Shown: positions 13,941 through 21,601 of the stretch, in pieces
Numbering within the stretch: position 1 is the first letter of the stretch
Layout of the letters: the number at the start of each line of letters is the position of its first letter
Virus record (IMG/VR): IMGVR_UViG_3300028030_000435
Coordinates: 1-33,459 of that record
Origin: a virus
Length of the DNA stretch: 33,459 nucleotides
Reading direction: 5' to 3' (one strand)
Translations under genes and position numbers: made by a program
Notes under the pieces: generated by a model
Told to the model about the DNA's origin: nothing
The model's database searches: none
Seen by the model: the letters and a program-made list of their open reading frames with translations, nothing else

Positions 13941-16467
13941 CCGTTTCTTTTATTTTACCTTTATACCAAGTTTTGAGTTCCAGTCCGGTATTCATATTAA
14001 TGTGTGTATCTACGATAATCATTTCATCTTTAAAGAACTTTACATACCGGATTTGCCATTTGTTTTTTACACCTATATTGTGCATCCATACTTCATCCGG
14101 TTTTTTTAAGATACCCGGCAATAATGCAAATATTTGGTGTCTTAATTCATCTTCCTTTACATAATGTTTTTCAGGGCTTGTGTGATAGTCAAACACATCT
14201 TTAAACAGCTTTATATGCCTGTTTAAATAGTCTTTAAATCCCATAAAAGCTTTACCGTTTACTTTGTCTGTTTTTTTAAACAACTCTTTGACGTTGTCTT
14301 TGGTAATGGTTTTGTCGAGTTTAAGCGGTTGTTTGGTTTTGGCTATGTCTTTAAAGTCTTTTAGCCCGTAAGCTTTATAATCCAATTGGTTCAACTCGGA
14401 TAGCAATTTGCCGTCTTTGGTATAGAATTGTTTCCGGGTAAAGACTTGTTTGAGATCGCCGCGGTTAAAGTCAAAGCCTTTAAAAAAGCTTTCGGGCATT
14501 TTGCCAACCCAGTCTTTGCCTTTGCTGACTTTACCTTTGACATCGCCCACATATTGCAACATTTCGCAACGGCAACCGTAACCGTTTGGTGGCCACAACC
14601 GCATGGCTTCTTTGTCGTTGAGGTTAAAAATCTTGCCGTCGAGTAGCTGGTGCTGTTCACGTACGCGGCTATCCCCTGCGGTTTGGTATTGCACGTAGGG
14701 GATTTGTTCCCTTTCGTTCATAAACCTTGCATAAGCGGCGGCATTTTGTCCGGTAGCCACGGCGAGGTTGTATTCGGTGCGAAGCCAAGTTTCGTTAAAG
14801 TTTTTGGTTACTTTCAGTGCTTCGGCTTTAAAGTCGTCAAAGCTGCGGATTTGATGTTTGTCTTTGTCTATCAGCAGTTGCGTCATACTTGCTAACCGGG
14901 CTTCTGTTTTGCTCGCCGCAAACTCAAACAGGTTGTACTCCATCATCTGCAACATCAGATGATCGGGGGCATTCCATTGGGCATCTATCAATTTTTTGTC
15001 CCAAAGCTCGTGCAATCCTTTGCGTAAAAACAAAGTTTCTTCAGTTGTCAGCCGTGCGGCATCGGCACCGGTTTTGCGTTTGTGCCAAATACTGCTTGCC
15101 AATTGTTCTACCAGCTTTTTAAGCCGTTTGGCAATATAAAATTCATTGTCGGCGGCATCAAAGCGGTTGTGATAAGCACAGCAGGTTTCTGCCGGATAAT
15201 CCGGCAAGTTTAGCCCTTCAATTTGCAGGCTCTGCGGGCTTGTTACCGGTGTTTTGGTCAAATTTTTTTTTTTACCGGTTATTGGCACAAAGAAGGTGTC
15301 GGACAGCCATTGCTCATCTACATCGTATTCTTTGATGATGTCACGGATGATGTTCCAATATTTATCCAGTTTCAAATTGTGTGCCTTAGCAAATCCAAAA
15401 GTGTCGTTTTCGCCTATAAAGGTATAGCCGTGTCTTCGCAATAAGGGAAGTAGCTTGTCATTGATAAGAAATGTAATATTGCGTTTGTCGGCAATGGCAA
15501 TTTTCTCATCCAAATTACGCTCGTGAACTTCACTTTGGCTGCGGCTGCTACCGTCGTTGGTTATCATCGTACCGCCGACTATCGCCACACTAATCTCTTC
15601 TTTGTTGTACTTGATAAAATGTTCATATGACTGATAGGCATCGGTGCGGTCTGCTTCCCTAAATTCCAAAGTGGTGCCTTGCGGAAATACACCGGTACTG
15701 GCTTCGCCCATCTGTTGCAACATATAATTGATTTTATCAATGGTGTCGTCATCGTAGGCGGTGGTGGTTGCCGTTACCATAGGAATACCAAACTTTTCAG
15801 TAAAGTCGGCCCAACTTTGTCCGACGTTTCGTTTCCAAATCAAGTTAGGGACAATATCGTTAAGAATACCCAGCTCTTCGGGTTCGCCTATTTCAATCAA
15901 CCAATCGGCAAAATACGGGTCGTCGTAATGGATGGCTTCATCTTTGGTCAAATCCGGCAAAACGATTTTTTGTTCCGGAACGACATTTTGTCGCGGTATG
16001 GTATTGTGAATTACGCTGTCCGGAAAAAAACTTTCAAATTCTTGCAAGGTGTATCCGTAAAAGATACTGTCCAACGCCACTTCCAGAAATTTATAAAACC
16101 AAGATTTGTTTAAAAATTTAGTCGCTTCTTCGTTGACATTGCCTTTATCATTGGTAATTTGAAACCCGGTATTGAGTGTGGTATATTTACGCAGTCGCAT
16201 CACGGACTTTAAATGCCCGTCCGTGCCAAGGTCGTAATAAATGTCTTGTAACAGATTACGACGCGGCTTGTCCGGCATACCTGCCATAAGCAACGCCTTA
16301 CGCCATTTTTGAATATCTTTACGACTGCGATCTTTAAATCGGTTGACAATTTTGTCAATAATCAGCTTTTCGGTTTTGGACAAACGGCGTCCTGTTCCGG
16401 TGGCTTTTTGCCGGTTGTTAAAATTAGCCGTTTTCAGCCGTTTTATTTCAAGGTTAAATATTTTCAT
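13900..16467 (-). CDS. Portal-MuF fusion with C-terminal nuclease-toxin-like domain
   Basis: An 855-residue fusion. Residues about 1-400 are a DUF935 portal (Mu gp29-like; SSRSQSEVHERN at 307-318), the DNA channel of the capsid. Residues about 440-645 are a MuF head-morphogenesis domain (Mu gp30-like; AGDSRVREQHQLLDGKIF and PPNGYGCRC at 597-634). After a linker, residues about 735-855 resemble the small RNase-like domains (PBECR type) found at the ends of MuF proteins, with PDEVW (790-794), a KTWYKG strand (832-837) and RKGLLL (845-850) near the end. Separate genes encode portal and F in Mu. The 3' end overlaps the terminator of small RNA 2. Confidence 0.85.
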   Translation of the reverse strand: MKIFNLEIKRLKTANFNNRQKATGTGRRLSKTEKLIIDKIVNRFKDRSRKDIQKWRKALLMAGMPDKPRRNLLQDIYYDLGTDGHLKSVMRLRKYTTLNTGFQITNDKGNVNEEATKFLNKSWFYKFLEVALDSIFYGYTLQEFESFFPDSVIHNTIPRQNVVPEQKIVLPDLTKDEAIHYDDPYFADWLIEIGEPEELGILNDIVPNLIWKRNVGQSWADFTEKFGIPMVTATTTAYDDDTIDKINYMLQQMGEASTGVFPQGTTLEFREADRTDAYQSYEHFIKYNKEEISVAIVGGTMITNDGSSRSQSEVHERNLDEKIAIADKRNITFLINDKLLPLLRRHGYTFIGENDTFGFAKAHNLKLDKYWNIIRDIIKEYDVDEQWLSDTFFVPITGKKKNLTKTPVTSPQSLQIEGLNLPDYPAETCCAYHNRFDAADNEFYIAKRLKKLVEQLASSIWHKRKTGADAARLTTEETLFLRKGLHELWDKKLIDAQWNAPDHLMLQMMEYNLFEFAASKTEARLASMTQLLIDKDKHQIRSFDDFKAEALKVTKNFNETWLRTEYNLAVATGQNAAAYARFMNEREQIPYVQYQTAGDSRVREQHQLLDGKIFNLNDKEAMRLWPPNGYGCRCEMLQYVGDVKGKVSKGKDWVGKMPESFFKGFDFNRGDLKQVFTRKQFYTKDGKLLSELNQLDYKAYGLKDFKDIAKTKQPLKLDKTITKDNVKELFKKTDKVNGKAFMGFKDYLNRHIKLFKDVFDYHTSPEKHYVKEDELRHQIFALLPGILKKPDEVWMHNIGVKNKWQIRYVKFFKDEMIIVDTHINMNTGLELKTWYKGKIKETDIRKGLLLNNKPF

Positions 16468-16489
16468 TGTCTCAAAGTTTATCTTTTAA

Positions 16490-16520
16490 TTTGAACGAGT
16501 TTAAACACTGTTTGAACGAG
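16490..16520. repeat. Short direct repeat in the portal leader
   Basis: TTTGAACGAG occurs at 16490-16499 and 16511-16520, each followed by TTTA or GTTTA, with a period of 21 bp (two helical turns). It lies in the 66-base gap between the DUF1320 stop and the portal start. It could be a paired protein site or a simple duplication. Confidence 0.4.
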
Positions 16521-16533
16521 GTTTAGCTACAAT

Positions 16534-16971
16534 TTACCAGCGATTATCTTCCGGTGGATGCTTTGAGCTGATTTTTATCCCCAATTTAGGTTGACCGTCC
16601 GTATCAATTCGCCGGGGCAAATCGGCAAGAATATTTCCTTTTGCCACATCTTTCAGCCACTCAATCGCATCTTGATACCGGTTGCTGCGATGTTCGGGTA
16701 TTTTGTCCGGGCTGATAGAGCTGTAAAGATGATATAGTGCCATATCGATAAGCGTCATAATAATATGCTGGTTGCGGTCTGCCCCGGTGGCGTAGAAAAT
16801 CTGCTCGACATCATATTTGCCAAACAGGTAATTTTTGATTTGTGCCACTGCCATACTTTCGGCTTGCAGTATTTTAGCATTATTGACCGTGCCGTCGTTT
16901 TCGGACAACAGCGATTTGATTTCCGCTCTTATCAATACATCGTAATCGGTATCTTGTAAAAATCTTGCCAT
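16534..16971 (-). CDS. DUF1320 head-tail connector-like protein (Mu gp36-like)
   Basis: A 145-residue helical protein of the DUF1320 type. Signs are the N-terminal FLQDTDYDVLIRAEI, a central helix with AESMAVAQIKNYLFGKYD (about 36-54), a hydrophobic helix IIMTLIDMALYHLYSSISP (about 69-87), and RYQDAIEWLKDVAKG (about 97-111). These proteins line the head-tail joint. It sits two bases after the large terminase stop, in the expected order before the portal. Confidence 0.85.
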   Translation of the reverse strand: MARFLQDTDYDVLIRAEIKSLLSENDGTVNNAKILQAESMAVAQIKNYLFGKYDVEQIFYATGADRNQHIIMTLIDMALYHLYSSISPDKIPEHRSNRYQDAIEWLKDVAKGNILADLPRRIDTDGQPKLGIKISSKHPPEDNRW

Positions 16972-16973
16972 AG

Positions 16974-18551
16974 TTAAAATCGGTTTTTGCTTCGGTTAAT
17001 TACATCTCTACGGCGGCTCAGTCGCACATCAAACTTGCCCACATAAGTCGCTTGGTTAAGTTTGGCGATACCGCTTTGCAGTGCATCGGGCCCGTCATCG
17101 TTGGCACCCGATCCTTTTTCAAATGCCAACAACTGATCTATCAAGGTTTGGGTGTCTTCGCCGTCTTTGATATTCAAATCAAAATAAACGTTGCCCCTTT
17201 CAAAATACCCGACCATACTTTCAATCCGGTCAAACTTATTACCTTTGGGGTCTTTGTCGGCAACTACCGGAATGTAATACCCGCGATTGTCCCCTTCCAA
17301 ATCAAAGTCGTTGACAAATTCGTCTTGGGCAAACAGCCCTTCAATCCAATACCGAACCGGATATTTTTTCAGGTTCAAGTCTTCATATACATTATATAAC
17401 CAATAGGCAACATCCGCCCGGCTTGATTGGCGGACAAAGGCTTTAAGGATATGAAATTCTCTTCCGGCTTTACCTATCAACAGCATTGCCTTGTAGTCGC
17501 CTTTGTCTTTGTAGCTCAAATCGCCGTAAAATACCAGTGCGTCGTATTGGCGGAGTTGCAAACGCTTTTTATAGCGGATATGTTCCGGTTTAAAAATGGC
17601 ACCGTCTTGAATATGTGTGTGCATATATTCCCGCATAAACGAGCGGTATGGAAAGTCTTCAAATTTTTCTTTCCAATATTTTGCACTCGTTTTTTCGGGC
17701 CAGTTCGGTTCAAAGCTTGTCAAGTCTTTCACGGCTTTAACCGTCAAGACGTAATATTTAGAGTTTTTACCTCGTTCACGGGCTTTTTTCGCATTATGCC
17801 TAAAGGTAACTTTCAGTTGGTTGATAATGGTATTTTTATGAAAGTTGTTATTGGCAACCACAAATCTTGCACGCGTAGCACCTTCGTCAAAGGTTCCCTT
17901 CAAGTCTTCCCATACCCAATCGTGAGCTTCCCGGGAGAGCCGGTCGTTTTTAACGCGTTTTTTGCTATCGACATCATCCACGACGATATAATCCGGGCGT
18001 TCGGCACCTTCACGGGCGCCCCGTGGGTTTTGCCCAATACCAATAGCTAAAAATTTGGCATCGTCGGAAGTGGTAAAATCCCCATCCGACCAGTCGCCGT
18101 ATTTAAAGCGTTTGCCGTAATCGTTAATCAGGCGTTGGTTTGTTGTGAGTTGTGCTTGTATATCGGAAATCAGTCGTTTGGCTTTTGGCTCGGTTTCACC
18201 AACGAGTAGCATAAAATGTAATTCACCGGTAAAATATAAGTATAAAGGTATGCCCATATCCAAATGAACGGATTTGGCACCGGAACGGTAAATTTCGGCT
18301 AACAGGTTGACCACCGGATTTTTTATCAGAATGTTTGCCATTCGCTTATGAAACCATGCCGATTTGCTTTTGGCATACATGGGGAAGTAATACTCAAACC
18401 AAGTGATATAATCACGTTCGAGTTGTTTTTTACGCTTTAATTTTTCCTGTGGGCTTTCACTAATATCAATGTAGGTCGATTGCTCAATGCGCCGACAATG
18501 CTTTTCGTAATCACGTATGATTTTTTCATATTTGCGATTGATTTCACTCAT
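16974..18551 (-). CDS. Terminase large subunit (Mu gp28-like)
   Basis: The DNA-packaging motor, 525 residues. The ATPase part has a deviant Walker A (YRSGAKS, Lys93), an adenine-side segment with YFTGELHFMLLVGETE (about 106-121), and Walker B DYIVVDDVDS (Asp192-Asp193). The RNase H-like nuclease part (from about 335) begins with FYGDLSYKDKGDY and ends near DDGPDALQSGIAKL. It overlaps the small-subunit gene by 4 bases. Mu-like enzymes cut by headful, so host DNA is normally carried at the ends. Confidence 0.9.
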   Translation of the reverse strand: MSEINRKYEKIIRDYEKHCRRIEQSTYIDISESPQEKLKRKKQLERDYITWFEYYFPMYAKSKSAWFHKRMANILIKNPVVNLLAEIYRSGAKSVHLDMGIPLYLYFTGELHFMLLVGETEPKAKRLISDIQAQLTTNQRLINDYGKRFKYGDWSDGDFTTSDDAKFLAIGIGQNPRGAREGAERPDYIVVDDVDSKKRVKNDRLSREAHDWVWEDLKGTFDEGATRARFVVANNNFHKNTIINQLKVTFRHNAKKARERGKNSKYYVLTVKAVKDLTSFEPNWPEKTSAKYWKEKFEDFPYRSFMREYMHTHIQDGAIFKPEHIRYKKRLQLRQYDALVFYGDLSYKDKGDYKAMLLIGKAGREFHILKAFVRQSSRADVAYWLYNVYEDLNLKKYPVRYWIEGLFAQDEFVNDFDLEGDNRGYYIPVVADKDPKGNKFDRIESMVGYFERGNVYFDLNIKDGEDTQTLIDQLLAFEKGSGANDDGPDALQSGIAKLNQATYVGKFDVRLSRRRDVINRSKNRF

Positions 18552-18985
18552 TCGACCGAAGCTTTATACAGGATAAATTGTTTGTGCCATTCGAGGAACT
18601 TAACCGCCATTTCGGGGTCTTGCGATGCCATCCAGTTGTCAAATTCTTTAAAAACCGACAGAACCACTTGCACGGATATTTTTCCGGACACGGTTTCCAA
18701 TACCTTACTGATTTTTGCCAGTGCGTCGGCATCAATTGTTGCTTTTTCTCCTTTGGCAATTTTCTCGAGCTGCTCTACCAACAGTTCTTTAATTTTATGC
18801 GGTGCCGACAGCACTTCCGCCCGCCGCAGATCCCAAGACTTTTCGCCATTACGTCCCTTACGCCAGCGGGAAACGGTAACTTCCGACACGTCCAGCTTGT
18901 AGGCAATGGCTTTGGCGGTCATACCTTCTTCGATAAACATGCGTTCGGCAAGTGCCCGTTTTTTTTGATTGGTCAGTCCTTTCAT
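18548..18985 (-). CDS. Terminase small subunit-like protein (DUF1804-like)
   Basis: A 145-residue protein, first gene of the leftward late operon. An N-terminal helix-turn-helix (about 8-45: RALAERMFIEEGMTAKAIAY followed by LDVSEVTVSRWRKG) is followed by a helical oligomerisation region (about 60-140). This fits a DUF1804-type small terminase that recognises phage DNA and recruits the large subunit, with which its end overlaps. The start is about 10 bases downstream of the predicted transcription start. Confidence 0.82.
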   Translation of the reverse strand: MKGLTNQKKRALAERMFIEEGMTAKAIAYKLDVSEVTVSRWRKGRNGEKSWDLRRAEVLSAPHKIKELLVEQLEKIAKGEKATIDADALAKISKVLETVSGKISVQVVLSVFKEFDNWMASQDPEMAVKFLEWHKQFILYKASVE

Positions 18986-19001
18986 AAATATAAATAATGT
19001 T

Positions 19002-19009
19002 CAAAGGTA
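19002..19009 (-). promoter_or_regulatory. Leftward late promoter -7 box
   Basis: On the minus strand TACCTTTG, identical to the rightward late -7 box. At the position for a -33 TTG the strand reads AAG, so this promoter should need an activator. Transcription would start near 18995, about 10 bases before the small terminase gene. Confidence 0.65.
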
Positions 19010-19038
19010 AATTGATAAGCGGTTTTTTCCTTAAATGT

Positions 19039-19074
19039 TTGCAAGCCTTGCAATGATTGTTGCAAGCCTTGCAA
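19039..19074. promoter_or_regulatory. Twin 15-bp palindromes, probable late-activator sites
   Basis: TTGCAAGCCTTGCAA occurs at 19039-19053 and again at 19060-19074, identical copies 21 bp apart (two helical turns). Each is a palindrome of TTGCAAG and CTTGCAA around one base. Each site is exactly 29 bp from the -7 box on its side, so the region is symmetric around 19056.5. Relative to the predicted starts the centres are near -51 and -72 in both directions, typical activator positions. Confidence 0.75.
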
Positions 19075-19080
19075 CATTCT

Positions 19081-19111
19081 TTGTTTTAAAAACAAGCCCG
19101 ATTTACCTTTG
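19081..19111 (+). promoter_or_regulatory. Rightward late promoter
   Basis: TTG (19081-19083), a 20-base spacer and TACCTTTG (19104-19111). Transcription would start near 19118, leaving about 12 bases before the protease start at 19130. The twin palindromes lie just upstream of the -33 element. Confidence 0.75.
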
Positions 19112-19129
19112 GGCATAAAACCGGAAGGA

Positions 19130-20248
19130 ATGATTTTAAAAACCCGTGATAATAACTTATATATGTATGGCACCATTTGGAGTGGTGATGAACGATCTTT
19201 TGATGAACTTTTTTCCGCATTGGAAAAGAAGTATGATAATATCATCATTCACTTACATACTAATGGTGGCGATGTGTTTGCGGGTAACTTTATGATACAG
19301 CGTATTGAGAATTCAAAGGCAACTATACAAATAGATGTCGTTGGTACGGCATTCAGTATGGGGGCTATTATGCTCACCGGTGCCGATAAACGCCGTATGG
19401 TAGCCAACGGTTTTGCCATGATACACCCACCCAAAGGAGGCATATATGGTACTGCTAAAGATATGTTATCCGGAGCCAAACTGCTTCAAAATATGGAGGC
19501 AAATTTTATTGAGGCATTGGGACGTATTACCAATTTATCCGACAAAAAACTCAAAGAGCTGATGACCGGTGATCATTATTACGATGCAAAAGAGGCTCTT
19601 AAGATCGGCTTAATTGACGAAATCATTCCGGCAAAAACCAAAACCAAGTTGAAAGCATTAGGCGATTTACGTCCTGATGATGTCTTTCATAGTTTTGCGG
19701 CTATTCTTACCGAACCGAAAAAAGCAAAAGATAAAAATCAGAAATTTATGAAACAAGCATTAATTGAAGCTTTGGGGTTAAACAGTGTTAATCCCGAATC
19801 GTCTGACACGGCAGTTATTCAAGCCGTGAAAGCACATTATGACAACAAGCTGGCAAGCATTGAGGCGAAGCTCAAGGAAGAGCAGGAGGCCAAGAAAAAG
19901 CTTGAAGAAACTATCAAGGCACAGCAAAAGGCCAAGATAGATGCCCTTTTAGCCCCGCTTAAAGGTAAAATCACCAAAGAGCAGGAACAAACTTACCGCG
20001 ATATTGCCGAGAAATCGGGCATCGCTGCACTAGAGACCGTCTTGGAAAATATGTCGGGGCGTAAATCTATCAAAGACTTTATTACCAAAGACGTTATCGG
20101 CGGTAAAGCAGCCGGGCGAGAAAATTGGGATTGGGACAAATGGCAGGCAGAAGACCCACGCGGATTGGAAAAACTGGCACAAACCGACCCGGACAGTTTT
20201 CTTGCACTGGGAAAAACAAAATTTGGAGAAAACTTTAAAATCAACTAA
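19130..20248 (+). CDS. ClpP-like prohead protease fused to scaffold
   Basis: A 372-residue protein, functionally like Mu gpI plus gpZ. Residues about 1-175 are a ClpP-type serine protease: oxyanion-loop NGG (45-47), nucleophile in GTAFSMGA (Ser76), His99 in MIHPP, and an acidic candidate in GDHYYDA. It would cleave scaffold and perhaps capsid precursor inside the prohead. From about 205 the chain is a long charged coiled coil ending in a short globular tail, typical of scaffold. ATG at 19130 preceded by GGAAGGA is preferred over the TTG at 19109, which lies within the -7 promoter box. Confidence 0.85.
   Translation: MILKTRDNNLYMYGTIWSGDERSFDELFSALEKKYDNIIIHLHTNGGDVFAGNFMIQRIENSKATIQIDVVGTAFSMGAIMLTGADKRRMVANGFAMIHPPKGGIYGTAKDMLSGAKLLQNMEANFIEALGRITNLSDKKLKELMTGDHYYDAKEALKIGLIDEIIPAKTKTKLKALGDLRPDDVFHSFAAILTEPKKAKDKNQKFMKQALIEALGLNSVNPESSDTAVIQAVKAHYDNKLASIEAKLKEEQEAKKKLEETIKAQQKAKIDALLAPLKGKITKEQEQTYRDIAEKSGIAALETVLENMSGRKSIKDFITKDVIGGKAAGRENWDWDKWQAEDPRGLEKLAQTDPDSFLALGKTKFGENFKIN
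19748..20248 (+). CDS. Possible separate scaffold from an internal start
   Basis: An in-frame ATG at 19748 (MKQALIEALGLNS) lies exactly at the join between protease and scaffold regions and would give a 166-residue scaffold alone, as Mu makes gpZ from a start within gene I. No strong ribosome site is visible, which is normal in this host group, so this is inference by analogy. Confidence 0.35.
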   Translation: MKQALIEALGLNSVNPESSDTAVIQAVKAHYDNKLASIEAKLKEEQEAKKKLEETIKAQQKAKIDALLAPLKGKITKEQEQTYRDIAEKSGIAALETVLENMSGRKSIKDFITKDVIGGKAAGRENWDWDKWQAEDPRGLEKLAQTDPDSFLALGKTKFGENFKIN

Positions 20249-20263
20249 AAAAGAAAAAACATT

Positions 20264-21325
20264 ATGAAGAGATTTGTAGCATTATTTATGGCTTTGTTTG
20301 CCGTAGTATTTGTATCGAGTGCCGTTGCACAGGTAACCGGCTTTGACTTTAAAACCACGACTGCCGTTATCGCCGGCTTATCAATGTTGGCACAGGCGCC
20401 GGCCGGCGTTGCCTTTGCGGGCTTAAACCAAGAGATTTGGACGGATATTCTGGTTAAGAATTTAAAAGCGGGTGAGGATGCATCGTTTTTAAATGAAATA
20501 CCGGACAGGTCGGATTTGGTTATTGCATCACGCGGTGATAACGATATTATCCACTTGGTTGATGTAGGCGTTGACCCGGACGTATTGATCAATAATACCA
20601 CCTACCCGATACCAATTCAACAACAAGTGGATACTGATATACCCATTCAGTTGGATAAATTTCAAACCAAAGCTACTGCGGTAACGGATGATGAAATTCA
20701 ATATATCGCTTACGATAAGATTAGCTTGGTGCAAGAAAAGCATGTTAAAGCTATTAAAAAGGCAAAATTCGGAAAATCGGCTCATGCTTTGGCACCCCAA
20801 GCAGACAGCACTTTGACCCCGGTTATTTCCACTACCGGTGCTAATGACGGTACCGGCCGTAAGAAAATGACCTTTAAAGATTTGACGGCATTGAAACGCA
20901 AGTTTGACGATGCCGGTATCGATGAAGAAGGTCGTATTTTGGTTTTATCCACCGATCACTACAACGACTTGTTGGAGGATGCCGATACTAAAAACTTGTT
21001 TAAAGGACAGTTTTTAGACGAGAAAAAAGGTAAGCTGAATTTGTTCCTTGCCGGGTTCAAAATCTATTGGTATTTGCGTAACCCGTATTTTAATGCGGCG
21101 AGCAAAACCAAATTGAGTTACGGTGCCATTCCGGGTGCCGGAGACTACCGCGCTACTTTTGCCTTTGTGGCAGATGACATGTTTAGAGCTACCGGTCGTA
21201 CCAAAAACTACACCAAAGAGCCGGAGCCGGAGTTCCAACGTTGGTTGTACAACGTACGTCACAACTTTATCACTTTGCCCAAAAAGCAAAGATCAATCGG
21301 TGCTATCATCAGTGCCACTGTCTAA
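20264..21325 (+). CDS. Major capsid protein (Mu gpT-like) with signal-peptide-like N-terminus
   Basis: A 353-residue protein in the place and size range of the Mu-like major capsid protein. From about residue 52 it has features of the family: QEIWTDILVKNLKAGEDASFLNEI, a long helical spine region (about 145-170), KMTFKDLTALKRKFDDAGI, and a C-terminal YNVRHNFI strand. The first 24 residues look exactly like a Sec signal peptide (KR, a hydrophobic core, SSAVAQ), followed by a second hydrophobic stretch (about 33-52). This part may be a scaffold-like extension removed by the protease encoded just upstream. Confidence 0.8.
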   Translation: MKRFVALFMALFAVVFVSSAVAQVTGFDFKTTTAVIAGLSMLAQAPAGVAFAGLNQEIWTDILVKNLKAGEDASFLNEIPDRSDLVIASRGDNDIIHLVDVGVDPDVLINNTTYPIPIQQQVDTDIPIQLDKFQTKATAVTDDEIQYIAYDKISLVQEKHVKAIKKAKFGKSAHALAPQADSTLTPVISTTGANDGTGRKKMTFKDLTALKRKFDDAGIDEEGRILVLSTDHYNDLLEDADTKNLFKGQFLDEKKGKLNLFLAGFKIYWYLRNPYFNAASKTKLSYGAIPGAGDYRATFAFVADDMFRATGRTKNYTKEPEPEFQRWLYNVRHNFITLPKKQRSIGAIISATV

Positions 21326-21343
21326 CCTTAAAACTTAAAGAAC

Positions 21344-21595
21344 GTGAATATCACTAAAAAAGTCAAAGAAAAAGCTAAAAAGCTGTTTGGTCAAAATGAC
21401 TACAAAGAGCTTTATGTGAATAAGAAGGGCGAATTTTTCACCAATGAAAATTTAGCCAAGTTGTCTGTTAAAGACCCGAAAAAAGAGCTTGCCGTATTAA
21501 AACGGGAAGATTATGTGGAACCCGCCAAGCCAACCGGTGAAGGTGGCGACGGAACCGGAACGGGTGAAGGAAAAGAAACCGGAACGCAAAAATAA
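21344..21595 (+). CDS. Small protein between capsid and sheath
   Basis: An 83-residue protein starting with GTG at 21344. A basic helical N-terminus, a short alpha/beta centre (KELYVNKKGEFFTNENLAKL), then a flexible Gly/Thr/Glu-rich tail from about 60. It occupies the spot where head-decoration or head-tail connector genes are found. The family is not recognised. Confidence 0.6.
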   Translation: MNITKKVKEKAKKLFGQNDYKELYVNKKGEFFTNENLAKLSVKDPKKELAVLKREDYVEPAKPTGEGGDGTGTGEGKETGTQK

Positions 21596-21601
21596 GACCG
21601 G

